Source: Hwangdonia seohaensis (GTDB lineage Bacteria; Bacteroidota; Bacteroidia; Flavobacteriales; Flavobacteriaceae). From it: a DNA stretch of 64,000 nt. Location: contig NZ_JAVSCK010000003.1 of NCBI RefSeq assembly GCF_031932625.1, positions 1 to 64,000 on the forward strand, given 5' to 3'. The translations under genes were made by a program, and so were the position numbers. Shown in pieces: positions 51,956 to 62,143 of this stretch. Under the pieces are notes generated by a model. It was not told the DNA's origin. It saw only the letters and a list, made by a program, of their open reading frames with translations, and made no database searches. Within the stretch, counting starts at the first letter, position 1. The number at the start of each line of letters is the position of its first letter.

Positions 51956-52693
51956 TTACTTCAAACGTTGCCGCACAACTTCGTATAAAAAAGCACCACA
52001 AGCCACCGATACGTTTAACGACTCAATATCGCCCAAAATAGGTAGTTTCGCTTTGGCATCAACCACCTTTAATGTGGATGGATTTATGCCTCTGCCTTCC
52101 GATCCCATAATAATAGCACACGGTTCTGTGAAAGACACGTCGTATAGCGTGTCGTTGGTTTTTTCGGTAGCGGCAATCACTTTTATACCAGAGGCTTGCA
52201 TGTAAAACACGGCATCTTTTATATGGTCTACTTTACAAATCGGGATTTTAAAAACCGCTCCGGCACTTGTTTTAATGGTGTCTCCGGTTACGGGCGCGCC
52301 ACCTTTTTTCTGAATAATAATGCCATCAACACCGGTGCATTCCGCAGTACGTATGATAGCACCAAAATTACGAACATCGCTAATTTGGTCCAACAACAAA
52401 AACAAGGGTGTTTTACCAGTTTCTATAACAGACATTACAAGCGTCTCTAAATCGTGAAATTCAATAGGCGATATTTGCGCCACAACACCTTGGTGGTTTT
52501 TCTTTGTAAGCCGGTTTAGTTTCTCAACAGGCACATAGGATTTGTTAATCGAATTTCTGTTTAATAAAGATTCAAGTTCACTAAAAAGTTCACCTTTTAA
52601 TCCTTTTTGAAGAAATACCTTATCTACATTCTCGCCCGCATTTACAGCTTCTATAACGGCCCTAATACCAAAAATTTGAGTTTCATCTTGCAT
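51956..52693 (-). CDS. rlmB: 23S rRNA 2'-O-ribose methyltransferase, TrmH/RlmB family
   Basis: An N-terminal substrate-binding domain (about 1-75, FGIRAVIEAVNAGENVDKVFLQKG) precedes the SPOUT knot domain: LLLDQISDVRNFGAIIRTAECTGVDGII (motif 1), IIMGSEGRGI (motif 2) and ESLNVSVACGAFLYEVVRQR (motif 3). The family methylates G2251 of 23S rRNA or a similar site. 245 residues. Convergent with the rhomboid gene and divergent from the next gene. Confidence 0.92.
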   Translation of the reverse strand: MQDETQIFGIRAVIEAVNAGENVDKVFLQKGLKGELFSELESLLNRNSINKSYVPVEKLNRLTKKNHQGVVAQISPIEFHDLETLVMSVIETGKTPLFLLLDQISDVRNFGAIIRTAECTGVDGIIIQKKGGAPVTGDTIKTSAGAVFKIPICKVDHIKDAVFYMQASGIKVIAATEKTNDTLYDVSFTEPCAIIMGSEGRGINPSTLKVVDAKAKLPILGDIESLNVSVACGAFLYEVVRQRLK

Positions 52694-52836
52694 GGGGTAA
52701 ATGTATAAAAAAGTTATTGGTCTAAGAAGTTTAACCTACAAAGAGTTTATTTTGTGTTTTTGCCTCATTAAACTAATTTTATTTGGCACTTTTTAATCAT
52801 AAATTTAGAACTTATAAGTTGTGTTAAAACCTATAA

Positions 52837-55656
52837 ATGGTTTATAATCAGCGTAAATATGATTATATTTACGGTAAATCAATCAATCAAAATCCATCAC
52901 CATTGAAAACCAAGATATTACTTTTAATATTTGCCCTTTCTGTTTGTTTTGTTTTTTCACAAAAACAATCGGCCAATTGGTATTTTGGCGAATATGCAGG
53001 TCTTAATTTTAATACACCAAACCCAACGCCACTTACAGATGGTCAATTAATTACAAAAGAAGGCTGTGCGACAATATCAGACCCAAACGGAAATCTTTTA
53101 TTTTATACCGATGGTGTAACCATTTGGGATAGGCGACATCAAATTATGCCTAACGGACAAGGGCTTTTAGGCCACAGTTCGAGTACCGAATCTGCGTTAA
53201 TTGTACCAAAACCAGGAAGCACATCCAAATATTATTTATTTACCATAGATAAGCCAAGTTATTATTTAACCGAGGCAGAACCCATTGATGGCGTTAACTA
53301 TTCAGAAATCGATTTGTCTTTAAACGGTAGTTTTGGCGATGTGGTGCCTGGGACTAAAAACAGTCATTTGGTTACTTATGACACCAATGTTGCTGTTCAA
53401 AACGAGTATAAATCTTCAGAAAAAATAACGGCTGTTTCACATAGCGATGGTAGTTCGGTGTGGGTTATCACTCAGTTTATGGATAAGTTTTATGCTTTTC
53501 TAATTGATGGAAATGGGGTTAACGAAACGCCAATAATATCTACGGTATCGCAAATGGTTCGCCCCGTGTTTAATAGCGATGGGGCCAATATTACGGCAAT
53601 TGGCTATTTAAAAGCATCGCCAGACGGAAAGAAAATTGCTATTGCCCATAGCTCCACTAATATTGGCGGTGGTGGGCCAAGGTCTCCGAGACGGGAGTCG
53701 GGGAGGGTTTTGTTATACGATTTTGATAACTCAACCGGTGTCGTGGCTAACGATAAAATTATCATGGATAATACTTATCCTTACGGTGTGGAGTTTTCAC
53801 CAAATTCAAAAGTATTGTATATCACAAACAATGTGTTTGATGACGATAATATTTTTAATCACAGTCATATTTATCAATATAATTTAGAAAGTTCTGATAT
53901 TGTTGGAACTAGAGAAACGATTAGTAATTCTCAAAATGTTGCCGGCGCTTTACAATTAGCGATAAACGGAAAAATTTACAGGGCAGGATTTAGGTCTTCT
54001 TCGGTTGGCTTAAACCTTTCGGTTATAAACAATCCAAATGAAATTGGGAATGCTGCTGATTATTCGGAGAACTCTGTTAGTTTGGGTGGTAAAGCGGTTC
54101 AATTGGGGCTTCCTCCGTTTGTGCAATCACTATTTTTATACACTTTCGACTATGAAGATATTTGTTTGGGAGACCAAACCCGTTTTTTTATTACCTCTGA
54201 AGAGCCCTACGACAGTGTCCTTTGGGATTTTGGTGACGGTCAAACTTCAACGCTCGACGAGCCGTTACATACCTATGCGCAAGCAGGTGCCTATACCGTA
54301 AGTTTAACCATGTATTTAAATGGGGTAGAGCAAGGGCCTTTTTTAAAACAAGTCATTATTTCCCAACCGCCAGATGTTTTGCAAACCACTTTTGATTTAG
54401 TGCAATGCGACTCTGCCGATAATAATCCTAACGATGGCATAGCACCTTTTAACTTACAATTGGCCAATGCGCCGCTAAGTTTGTTTACTCAGGATGCTAT
54501 TCAGGTTTACTACTATAATTCAATGGCGGATGCTATTAATGACACTGATAATTCTAATTCTATTGATGAAATTTACACCAATCAATCCAATGGCGAAATA
54601 GTATATGCCAAAGTGTTTAAGGCCAATACCGATTGTTTTAGTATGGCTACAGTAAGATTAAATACCACACAAGGCGTAGATATTAGTACCCATAATTTGG
54701 GAGCATGTGACCCCGATGAAGATAATCTTGCAGATTTCGATTTAGAGTCTGAAGGGATTAGAATAGCCTCAGTTTTAAACCTTCCAACAAATGTCGATAT
54801 ATCATTTTACGAAGATGAAAATGATGCTGCCATTGGTATCAATCCGTTGCCAAATATATACACATCAACCAATAATACAGTATATATTAGAGCCGAAAGT
54901 GATAATGCGTGCTATGGTACTGGCATTTTAAATTTGGAAGTAAAATCTTTTCCTCAATTGGAAGATCAAGTTATAAATGTTTGCCTTTCGGATTTTCCGA
55001 TAACTATTAATTCAGGGCTTCCTACAAGCCAGATAAGCAATTATAATTACGATTGGAGTACCAATGAGGTTTTAAATGAGATTTTAATTTCAGAAGCAGG
55101 AGTTTATACCGTTAGTGTTATTGACCCCTTACTTAATTGTGAAGACACGGTAACCATCACAGTGAATCAGAATGAAATCCCCGTAATACAGGATTTGCTT
55201 ATTGATGATCGGGATTTAACCGTTGTACTTAATAATTCGACCAAGGATTTTGTGTATGCTGTTGATGATGAGTTTGGTGTATATCAAGACGGTAATTCGT
55301 TTTTAAATTTAACTTACGGAAAGCATACGCTCTATATTATGGATGCCCTAAATTGTGAGCGGATATCAAAAGATTTTTACATTTTAGGATTTCCTAAATA
55401 TTTCACCCCAAACAATGATAGTGCTAATGATACTTGGAATGTTGCAGGCTTAGACCCAGCCATATTTGATTCTCAGCTATTAACGGTGGAGATTTTTAAT
55501 CGGTATGGAAAATTGTTGAAAACCTTTAATCCCAATCTATCCAGCGGTTGGAATGGCACCTTTAACGGAAACCTTTTGAGCGATGATGATTATTGGTATT
55601 GCTTAAAACTTCCCAGTGGAGAGGAGTACAGGGGGCATTTTTCATTAATAAGATAA
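52837..55656 (+). CDS. T9SS-secreted protein with PKD domain and type B sorting (gliding-associated) C-terminal domain
   Basis: 939 residues. A hydrophobic signal segment (KTKILLLIFALSVCFVFSQ) lies 24 residues in from the ATG; a TTG at 52903 would start exactly before it, so the true start is uncertain. A seven-blade-like propeller region follows to about 430. Then comes a PKD domain (about 455-505, SVLWDFGDGQTSTLDEPLHTY), several beta-sandwich repeats, and the CHU_C/type B sorting domain at the end (KYFTPNNDSANDTWNV ... VEIFNRYGKLLKTF ... GWNGTFNG). Expected to be exported by the type IX system and attached to or released from the surface. No ligand is evident. Confidence 0.88.
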   Translation: MVYNQRKYDYIYGKSINQNPSPLKTKILLLIFALSVCFVFSQKQSANWYFGEYAGLNFNTPNPTPLTDGQLITKEGCATISDPNGNLLFYTDGVTIWDRRHQIMPNGQGLLGHSSSTESALIVPKPGSTSKYYLFTIDKPSYYLTEAEPIDGVNYSEIDLSLNGSFGDVVPGTKNSHLVTYDTNVAVQNEYKSSEKITAVSHSDGSSVWVITQFMDKFYAFLIDGNGVNETPIISTVSQMVRPVFNSDGANITAIGYLKASPDGKKIAIAHSSTNIGGGGPRSPRRESGRVLLYDFDNSTGVVANDKIIMDNTYPYGVEFSPNSKVLYITNNVFDDDNIFNHSHIYQYNLESSDIVGTRETISNSQNVAGALQLAINGKIYRAGFRSSSVGLNLSVINNPNEIGNAADYSENSVSLGGKAVQLGLPPFVQSLFLYTFDYEDICLGDQTRFFITSEEPYDSVLWDFGDGQTSTLDEPLHTYAQAGAYTVSLTMYLNGVEQGPFLKQVIISQPPDVLQTTFDLVQCDSADNNPNDGIAPFNLQLANAPLSLFTQDAIQVYYYNSMADAINDTDNSNSIDEIYTNQSNGEIVYAKVFKANTDCFSMATVRLNTTQGVDISTHNLGACDPDEDNLADFDLESEGIRIASVLNLPTNVDISFYEDENDAAIGINPLPNIYTSTNNTVYIRAESDNACYGTGILNLEVKSFPQLEDQVINVCLSDFPITINSGLPTSQISNYNYDWSTNEVLNEILISEAGVYTVSVIDPLLNCEDTVTITVNQNEIPVIQDLLIDDRDLTVVLNNSTKDFVYAVDDEFGVYQDGNSFLNLTYGKHTLYIMDALNCERISKDFYILGFPKYFTPNNDSANDTWNVAGLDPAIFDSQLLTVEIFNRYGKLLKTFNPNLSSGWNGTFNGNLLSDDDYWYCLKLPSGEEYRGHFSLIR

Positions 55657-55678
55657 ATAGATCTATTGATTTGATAAG

Positions 55679-56683
55679 TTAATCGTGAAAAACTATGGTT
55701 TCAAAGATATCCCTAAAAGCCCACTCTGCAGCAACATAAGATTTTGGGCTATCAAGCTTAGTGCCTTGTCTGCTACCTGAAACCGCATAACCAAAAGCAT
55801 CCCAAATATTACCTTCATTATCTGTTAACACATTGGGGAATTCATTCACATCTAATGCCGTAAATGTTAAATTACCAGGTAAATAAAAGGCATTAAAATA
55901 TACGTTTTCTTTACTTCCAACTATTATTACATCTTTACTGTTTACAGAAGTATAATCTAATTCTATTCCGTTTTTAAAATTATTATAGTTGAATAGGTGC
56001 ACAATATCGTCAAATACATGTTCGTGTATCACGCCCAATAGATTGCTGAAATCAATAGGAACAGGAGTTTCATCGCAATTGCAGTCTGTTACATCAGGAT
56101 GATTAAATACCAAAGCATTGGGGAAATGTGTTTTAACACCAAGCCAGTAAGATTCGATTATGTTATAGGTGTTGAGTCTTATTTCCTTGCTTGCGTCCCT
56201 AAGACCACGTATTGCCATTTGAGACCAATAATATTTTAAATCTACATCAGTAGTAATAAGATTATCTTTATATAAGAACCCTGAAGCTTTCATGGTAATA
56301 ATTTCACCGTTGGTTAGCCTTCTATCAAAGGAAAGTGCACTTTCGGTGATAGGGCAATATGTTATGGCTAAGGGAACATCTCCAAAGGTGTCGTTTATAA
56401 CTTCAAAGTTATTCGTGTAGTCGTACGGATAGGCATAAACTTGTCCGTTTATTTTTAAAAGCGCAAGTCTTGAATTGTCATTTAAAAAACCAGTCGCGTC
56501 AATTTCTAATACGGTTTTGTAATCTGGGTTTTCCTTTACGGCATATGACCCTCCACCTGCAATGTCGGTTTTAGGCACACACCATAAATTATCTGAAACT
56601 TCATCACTGTTATCTTTTACGGCAGTGTTTTCTGTTGAACAACTTACTAGCAAAATTAAAGTTATTATAATTAGCCGTTTCAT
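55679..56683 (-). CDS. DUF3179 lipoprotein
   Basis: 334 residues with lipobox LLVSC (Cys15). The DUF3179 pattern is visible as VYAYPYDYTNNFEVINDTFGDVPLAITYCPITESALSFDRR and the C-terminal YAVSGSRQGTKLD...YVAAEWAFRDIF. The family's function is not known to me; the Tyr-Cys-Pro-x-T/S core is its most conserved part. Convergent with the T9SS gene with a 22-bp gap and no terminator. Located downstream of the SusC/SusD pair on the same strand but separated by a strong terminator, so not in that operon. Confidence 0.85.
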   Translation of the reverse strand: MKRLIIITLILLVSCSTENTAVKDNSDEVSDNLWCVPKTDIAGGGSYAVKENPDYKTVLEIDATGFLNDNSRLALLKINGQVYAYPYDYTNNFEVINDTFGDVPLAITYCPITESALSFDRRLTNGEIITMKASGFLYKDNLITTDVDLKYYWSQMAIRGLRDASKEIRLNTYNIIESYWLGVKTHFPNALVFNHPDVTDCNCDETPVPIDFSNLLGVIHEHVFDDIVHLFNYNNFKNGIELDYTSVNSKDVIIVGSKENVYFNAFYLPGNLTFTALDVNEFPNVLTDNEGNIWDAFGYAVSGSRQGTKLDSPKSYVAAEWAFRDIFETIVFHD

Positions 56684-56734
56684 TTTTGAGTGTATTTAAT
56701 TTTAGGTCGGTAATTGAATGGGCATCTTACAAAA

Positions 56735-56766
56735 AAAGCCTTATAAGTTTAAACTTATAAGGCTTT
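56735..56766 (-). terminator. perfect-palindrome terminator after susD
   Basis: AAAGCCTTATAAGTTT followed directly by its exact reverse complement (32 bp, no mismatch), preceded by more A. On the minus strand this gives a hairpin followed by T-rich sequence, 24 bp after the susD stop. Confidence 0.85.
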
Positions 56767-56789
56767 AATATTATAATGGAATTTAAAAC

Positions 56790-58217
56790 TTAGTTTACAT
56801 CCCAGAATACTTTGGTTTGTTGTGAATCTCCACCAATTGCAGCTGATGCAGCTTCCCAATTAGTACCATTTAAGTTTTGCTCATCAATAGGATAAGTATA
56901 TCTGTATGGTAGTGGGTTACCTGAGTCAACTGGAAGTTGTAAGGTTGGCGTATCGTATCTTCTCCACGCTGTAAACCCTTCAAATCCTCTGTTGTACATG
57001 GCTACCCATAATTGGTTTCCAATTTTCTCTTTATCTGTGCCAGGAGCCGTAGCCCAAGCAACATCTGGATTAGCCATAAAAGCAGCTAAATCGCTTGCTC
57101 CCCAATAATCAAAAGATGCGGCAATACCATTATTGTAATGCTCTTCTGCTGTACCACCTACAGACCAACCTTCAACGGCTGCTTCTGCCAAATAAAATGA
57201 AACCTCGGCAAAGTCTAATAAACTTGCAGGATTTGTTGGCTCGTAAATAGCATCTCCAAAATGTGAGTGTAACGGAAAACTTGCTATAGTTCCGAAGTTT
57301 CCACCCATGTAAACTCCAGCTCCTAAATTGTCATCGAAATATTGAGCCCTTCTAGGGTCATCAAGATTATTCATAAAGTCAACAATAGTATTTGCAGGAA
57401 GGTGATCGGCACGGCCAGATTGAACAATATCAACCCAAACAGGATTTGTGTTAGGTGTGGTACCTTCATATTGAACGGTTGCATTATCAGCATTTGATGT
57501 AAATGCACCTCCGCTATAACCAGCTTCAATAGTAGATTGAGCTAATGACGGATTAACATCTACAAGGCGATTTCCTATACGAATCAATAACGAGTTTGCA
57601 AATTTAACCCAAGCTGCAGAGTTTCCTCCGTAAAGCTGATCGGCTGAACTATAACCAGACCCGCTTAGACCTGGGATAGCTGCAGTTAAACGGCTGATTA
57701 AATCAGAATAGATTGTTGCTGCGTCATCATACTTAGGTAATGTTACATCACTAAGCGCTTCGCTGTAAGGAATATCTCCCCAAGTATCAACCATTTGTTG
57801 AAAGGTGTACACCATTAAAACTTCGGCTTGAGATGCTCTTGCAGTTTGTTCTGCACCGCTTAATTCGGTGTCTGCTAAAGCATTTTCTTTAGATGTTTGT
57901 AAATCTAATAATACATCTCTGTACATTTCAGACCAATGGTAACCTGGAATTGTTCTAGTAACTAAATCAAAGTTTGGTTCTTCCGTATAAGTCGTAGTTG
58001 TACTGTATTGCGCAAAAAACCTAAAACTATTACGATTAACGTTTATTTGCGTCATTTGATCAATTAAACTCTTGGTTGCAGAATTAAATAAAAAGTCTGC
58101 TGCAACTTGAGTTGGATTTTTAGGATCTCTATTTAAGTTTTCGTATTGTTCATCAGTTTTACAAGATGTTAATACAACAACTACAGAGAGCACTGCTGTT
58201 AAAAATATTTTTTTCAT
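56790..58217 (-). CDS. SusD/RagB-family nutrient-binding lipoprotein (SusD-like 2 type)
   Basis: 475 residues. Lipobox VLTSC (Cys19) then the family N-terminus LNRDPKNPTQV. A TPR-rich helical body follows with QADVLMVYTFQ-type repeats (QAEVLMVYTFQQMVDTWGDIPYSEAL), and SLLDFAEVSFYLAEAAVEGW and the C-terminal RYTYPIDEQNLN typify the SusD_like2 branch. It caps the SusC barrel on the cell surface and captures substrate. Gene start is 12 bp after the susC stop. The substrate cannot be told; no glycoside hydrolase is nearby, and this branch often serves peptides or other polymers. Confidence 0.92.
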   Translation of the reverse strand: MKKIFLTAVLSVVVVLTSCKTDEQYENLNRDPKNPTQVAADFLFNSATKSLIDQMTQINVNRNSFRFFAQYSTTTTYTEEPNFDLVTRTIPGYHWSEMYRDVLLDLQTSKENALADTELSGAEQTARASQAEVLMVYTFQQMVDTWGDIPYSEALSDVTLPKYDDAATIYSDLISRLTAAIPGLSGSGYSSADQLYGGNSAAWVKFANSLLIRIGNRLVDVNPSLAQSTIEAGYSGGAFTSNADNATVQYEGTTPNTNPVWVDIVQSGRADHLPANTIVDFMNNLDDPRRAQYFDDNLGAGVYMGGNFGTIASFPLHSHFGDAIYEPTNPASLLDFAEVSFYLAEAAVEGWSVGGTAEEHYNNGIAASFDYWGASDLAAFMANPDVAWATAPGTDKEKIGNQLWVAMYNRGFEGFTAWRRYDTPTLQLPVDSGNPLPYRYTYPIDEQNLNGTNWEAASAAIGGDSQQTKVFWDVN

Positions 58218-58229
58218 TTTCTATTTTTT

Positions 58230-61200
58230 TTAAAATTGTAATTTAATACTAGCCCCTATTTCTTTAATAGCAGGATAAGCACCTGATTGATTTCCTTGAG
58301 CATTACCAGCACTTAAACCAGCTTCTGGATCAGCGTAAGGAACACTTTTATCTATAATCCATAAGTTACGTCCAATAAGAGATACTGAAGCAGAGGTAAA
58401 TGGTAATTTATCTAAGATTTTAGAATCAAAACTATAAGATAAAGTAGCTTCACGTAATTTTACATAACCTGCATCATAAACGTGGTTTGCTTGTGGTTGA
58501 CGATATCCCCAAGTACCAGCATCAAGTAAATGAGCTCTTACGTTGTTAGGAGAACCATCGGCCTGAACACCTTCAAAAAGAACACCACCACTATCAGCAC
58601 CATAGTTTCCTGGTGTGCCAGTTACAGGGTCTCTATAAGGATTTCCTAACTCGTTGTTACCAGCAGTAAAATCATATATACCAGTACCAAATCCATAATA
58701 AGTATCAAGTGAGAATACATCACCACCTTTTTGGATATCGATTAAGAAACTTAAGTTAAAGTTTTTGTAAGTAAAGCTATTACGGATACCAGCTTTCCAA
58801 TCTGGGTTAATATCACCAATGTTATTGTTACTAGTGGCTGTTCTTAAATAACGACCATTTGTACCAATGGTTTTTTGTCCATTTGTATAAACGAAATCAC
58901 GACCTCTAATAATTCCGTAAGGCTCACCTACAACTGCGTTAATTGTTAAACCAGTTTGAAAGTTAGCTAACTCCAAAGCTTCAATGCCATCGAGTAAAGA
59001 CAATACTTTACTTTTGTTTTTATCCCAGTTGATGTTAACATCCCAACTGAAGTTCTCACTTTTTAATGGTGTTGCATTAAGTTGTAACTCAATACCTTTG
59101 TTCTCAATAGTACCTGCATTTAAAAGTACTCTCGCATAACCGGTTGATCTTGTTACAGGTACTTGCGTAATTTGGTCGCGGTTTTCAGTGTTGTAGTACG
59201 TAATATCAAAACCAAATCGGTTATTTAATGTTTTCATTTCTAAACCAACTTCCCAGTTAACTTGTTCTTCTGGCTTTAGATTTGGGTTTTGCTTATTAGT
59301 TGGGTTAGACGCACTACCGGAACCACCAAATGGTGGGTTAATACCAAATGTGTTAAAAACTTGGTATGGTGTTGTTCCGTTACCTACGGTACCATAGTTA
59401 GCTCTTAGTTTTCCAAAATTCAACCAATCGGCTTCCAAAAGGTTAGAAAAGATAAAACTACCGGTAACAGACCAATAGTTGTATGTGTTTTTTGATCTTG
59501 GTAAACTTGAGTTACGGTCTCTTCTAAAAGTACCTTCAACAAAAGCTGTATTGTCAAAACCAAAACTAGCACGACCAAAAACACCATCAACCATTTGAGT
59601 TGCATCAAATTCGGTTGGCGCATTAATTGGACTAACGCTATTTGCTAAAGTATAAACACCTGCTAAATTTAAACCACCATTGGTAAGCGCATAAATACTA
59701 TTCCAATCTTTTCTACTTAAATTCATACCTATACTTCCTTCTAAATTTATCTTCTCAGTTAAATCTTTATTAAAGTTAAGGAAAGCATCGTAGTTGTATT
59801 CTGCAACCGCGTTATTGAATCTTGTGTATAATGGCACGTTTGAGCTGCCTACGTTTGTTCTTTCTTCTTGTAACTCAGTATAGGTGTCATATGTAAATCT
59901 ACCAATAACATCTAACCAATCATTGATGTCGTAGTTTAAAACTACGTTACCAAAAAATCTAGAACGCGTATCCGTTTCAAAATTTTCATAGAAAGTCCAA
60001 TACGGGTTGTCTGAATAAATAGGAGTTAAATTTGTATAAGAGTTAGTGTTCCAAGTTATGTTTTCACGCGTAGACAAATAAGCTTCTTGTTGTTCTTTAA
60101 CATCAACATTTACTTGCCACCATTGTCTAAATTGTTGCATAACGTTGTTAGAATCGTAACCCGTACCGTAACGACCTCTACCATCAGTTTTAGTAAAAGT
60201 AAAAGCAGTCGATACCGTTAATTTATCACTTAAGTCTTGACTACCGTTAAAATTAATACTGTTTCTTTTAATCTCACTGTTAGGTAAGTTACCTTCTTGT
60301 AACATGTTTGTAAAACCTACTCTAAAAGAGCCGGTTTCGCTTCCGCCGTCTAAAGCAACAGAGTTAACCAGTGTACTTGAAGTTCCCCATACATAATTTG
60401 GGTCATGTTTACCCGCTAACCAAGGAGTTGGTTGTAAGTATGTGTCGAGTTGAGGGAAAATACTATTCCATTGATACACTAATAGGTTAGGATCAAACTC
60501 ACCTCCATAAGACGCATCTTCGGTAAATGGCGTTGCTAAATCAACCGTTCCATCACCATCAACATCAACATCATCAAAATAACCTGTTGATCCGTAGAAT
60601 GGACCATAACCAGCACCGTACTTCTTTTGGTAAACAGGTAGTGTAGACTTATCTGCCTCACCAACTGTAATGCTTGAATTTATAGTAACTCCAAGTCCTT
60701 TTCTTTTAGTACCTTTTTTAGTTGTAATCATAATTACACCATTTGCAGCACGAGAACCGTATAAAGCAGATGCAGCTGCACCTTTTAATACGTTAATAGA
60801 TTCGATGTCGTCAGGGTTAATGTCTGAAGCAGCATTACCGTAATCGTAACCACCTCTACCACTTGTTTGAGATCTACTCTCCGAAGCAATAGCAGCAGTT
60901 ATTTGGTTGTTAATACCGTTGTCTAACGGTACACCATCAATAACAAATAAAGCTTGGTTGTTTCCAATTACAGAAGCATTACCTCTAATAATTACTTGGG
61001 TAGAACCACCCATTGTACCAGAAGGTTTAATTTGTAAACCTGCTACTTTTCCAGATAAAGAGTTTACAAAGTTTTGGCTTTTTACTGCAGATACAGCTTC
61101 ACCTTTAACTTCTTGAGTGGCATAACCCAAACTCTTTTTATCTCTTTTAATACCAAGTGCCGTTACAACAACTTCGTCCAATACAGCTGCGTCTTCTTCC

Positions 61201-61484
61201 ATAGTGACGTTAAGCGTATTAGAAGCTCCAACTGTTGCCTCTTTCGTTTTTAAACCTACATAACTAAATACGAGAACGTCTCCTACTTTAGCATTAATGG
61301 TATACTTTCCGTCAAAATCGGATTGTGTACCGTTAGTAGTGTTTTTTACGATAATGTTAACCCCAGGAAGCGGCATGCCAGAATTGTCTGCAACCGTACC
61401 TGAAATTGTTTTTTCTTGTGCAAAAGAAAGTTGCACAACTAACGCTAGTAATAGCGTTAGAATTCCACTAAACTTTGTTTTCAT
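58230..61484 (-). CDS. SusC/RagA-family TonB-linked outer-membrane transporter
   Basis: 1084 residues: signal peptide ending SFAQ (about 23), carboxypeptidase-like domain (25-105, ISGTVADNSGMPLPGVNI), TonB-box region LDEVVVTALGIKRDKKSLGYA, plug (about 125-245, with the RagA signature NGVIMITTKKG), then a 22-strand-type barrel to the C-terminus IGASIKLQF. The mature N-terminus lacks the STN domain required for trans-envelope signalling to FecR. It pairs with the SusD gene downstream and is driven from its own promoter. Confidence 0.95.
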   Translation of the reverse strand: MKTKFSGILTLLLALVVQLSFAQEKTISGTVADNSGMPLPGVNIIVKNTTNGTQSDFDGKYTINAKVGDVLVFSYVGLKTKEATVGASNTLNVTMEEDAAVLDEVVVTALGIKRDKKSLGYATQEVKGEAVSAVKSQNFVNSLSGKVAGLQIKPSGTMGGSTQVIIRGNASVIGNNQALFVIDGVPLDNGINNQITAAIASESRSQTSGRGGYDYGNAASDINPDDIESINVLKGAAASALYGSRAANGVIMITTKKGTKRKGLGVTINSSITVGEADKSTLPVYQKKYGAGYGPFYGSTGYFDDVDVDGDGTVDLATPFTEDASYGGEFDPNLLVYQWNSIFPQLDTYLQPTPWLAGKHDPNYVWGTSSTLVNSVALDGGSETGSFRVGFTNMLQEGNLPNSEIKRNSINFNGSQDLSDKLTVSTAFTFTKTDGRGRYGTGYDSNNVMQQFRQWWQVNVDVKEQQEAYLSTRENITWNTNSYTNLTPIYSDNPYWTFYENFETDTRSRFFGNVVLNYDINDWLDVIGRFTYDTYTELQEERTNVGSSNVPLYTRFNNAVAEYNYDAFLNFNKDLTEKINLEGSIGMNLSRKDWNSIYALTNGGLNLAGVYTLANSVSPINAPTEFDATQMVDGVFGRASFGFDNTAFVEGTFRRDRNSSLPRSKNTYNYWSVTGSFIFSNLLEADWLNFGKLRANYGTVGNGTTPYQVFNTFGINPPFGGSGSASNPTNKQNPNLKPEEQVNWEVGLEMKTLNNRFGFDITYYNTENRDQITQVPVTRSTGYARVLLNAGTIENKGIELQLNATPLKSENFSWDVNINWDKNKSKVLSLLDGIEALELANFQTGLTINAVVGEPYGIIRGRDFVYTNGQKTIGTNGRYLRTATSNNNIGDINPDWKAGIRNSFTYKNFNLSFLIDIQKGGDVFSLDTYYGFGTGIYDFTAGNNELGNPYRDPVTGTPGNYGADSGGVLFEGVQADGSPNNVRAHLLDAGTWGYRQPQANHVYDAGYVKLREATLSYSFDSKILDKLPFTSASVSLIGRNLWIIDKSVPYADPEAGLSAGNAQGNQSGAYPAIKEIGASIKLQF

Positions 61485-61512
61485 TTTATGATTTATTTGA
61501 ATTAGTCAGAGC

Positions 61513-61543
61513 CAAAAGTCATAATAAAAAGTTAATAAAACAA
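61513..61543 (-). promoter_or_regulatory. promoter of the susCD operon
   Basis: On the minus strand: TTG (61543-61541), a 20-bp spacer, then GACTTTTG (61520-61513), seven of eight to consensus. Leader of about 25 nt. This looks like a housekeeping-type promoter, not obviously an ECF-sigma target. Confidence 0.55.
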
Positions 61544-61941
61544 TAAATAATGGTTAAAATTTAATTTTTTGTACAAAAAATTAAGAAAACAATAATTTCA
61601 GTCGCCTGAAAAACAGCTATTAAATTGGAATGTATTTTGAAGTTTGAAAATTTAAAAGGCAAACCCTCGGTTTTTCAATTGGCATGAGTAAGCTTTAAAA
61701 GACTAGTTTTTGCTAACATACCAAACCCAAAATTTTGGCCAAAAAATTTTTAAATGAAACCACTAATTTTATTTTCAAAACATATGATTGAACCCAAATT
61801 GGCGTATGTGTTTTCATGTTGCCATAAAGCATGTCTTGGGAATTGTAGTATAAGCGTGAACTAGAATTAAAGTTATCGAATTTAACAGGTGATTGAAAAT
61901 TGCTGACAAATTTTTAGTTTGATTCTGCTATTTGAATATAT

Positions 61942-61976
61942 TAAAAAAAGAGGCCATCTAAAAAAGATAACCTCTT
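61942..61976 (-). terminator. orphan intrinsic terminator (minus strand)
   Basis: AAGAGG (61948-61953) pairs with CCTCTT (61971-61976) and, inside, ATCT with AGAT. On the minus strand the stem is followed by seven T. No annotated minus-strand gene ends here, so a short unannotated transcript is possible. Confidence 0.5.
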
Positions 61977-62050
61977 ATAATAACAAAATAGTTGATGTTT
62001 AATTTTGGCTTGCCAGTGTTGTATTTGGGTTTGAAAATTTAAAAAGTCAG

Positions 62051-62079
62051 GTTCTCAAATGAGAGGCTTTCTTTTTTTG
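62051..62079 (+). terminator. orphan terminator-like hairpin (plus strand)
   Basis: TTCTC (62052-62056) pairs with GAGAG (62061-62065) around AAAT, followed by CTTTCTTTTTTTG. It precedes the sigma-factor promoter. The 659-bp gap 61485-62143 contains otherwise only the two promoters and AT-rich DNA. Confidence 0.4.
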
Positions 62080-62110
62080 TATTCGGGAGATATTGAATAA
62101 AATATTTTAT

Positions 62111-62118
62111 TACATTTG
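62111..62118 (+). promoter_or_regulatory. -7 element of the sigma factor/fecR promoter
   Basis: TACATTTG, an exact TAnnTTTG match, 26 bp before the sigma factor ATG. The nearest TTG (62093-62095) is 15 bp upstream, closer than usual. Confidence 0.55.
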
Positions 62119-62143
62119 TTATGGTTCGAATGAAAACTAACAA

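Noticed and set aside
56790..61484. SusC/SusD pair called as a starch or glycan utilisation locus
   Set aside because: No glycoside hydrolase, lyase or sugar regulator is adjacent; the substrate is left open.
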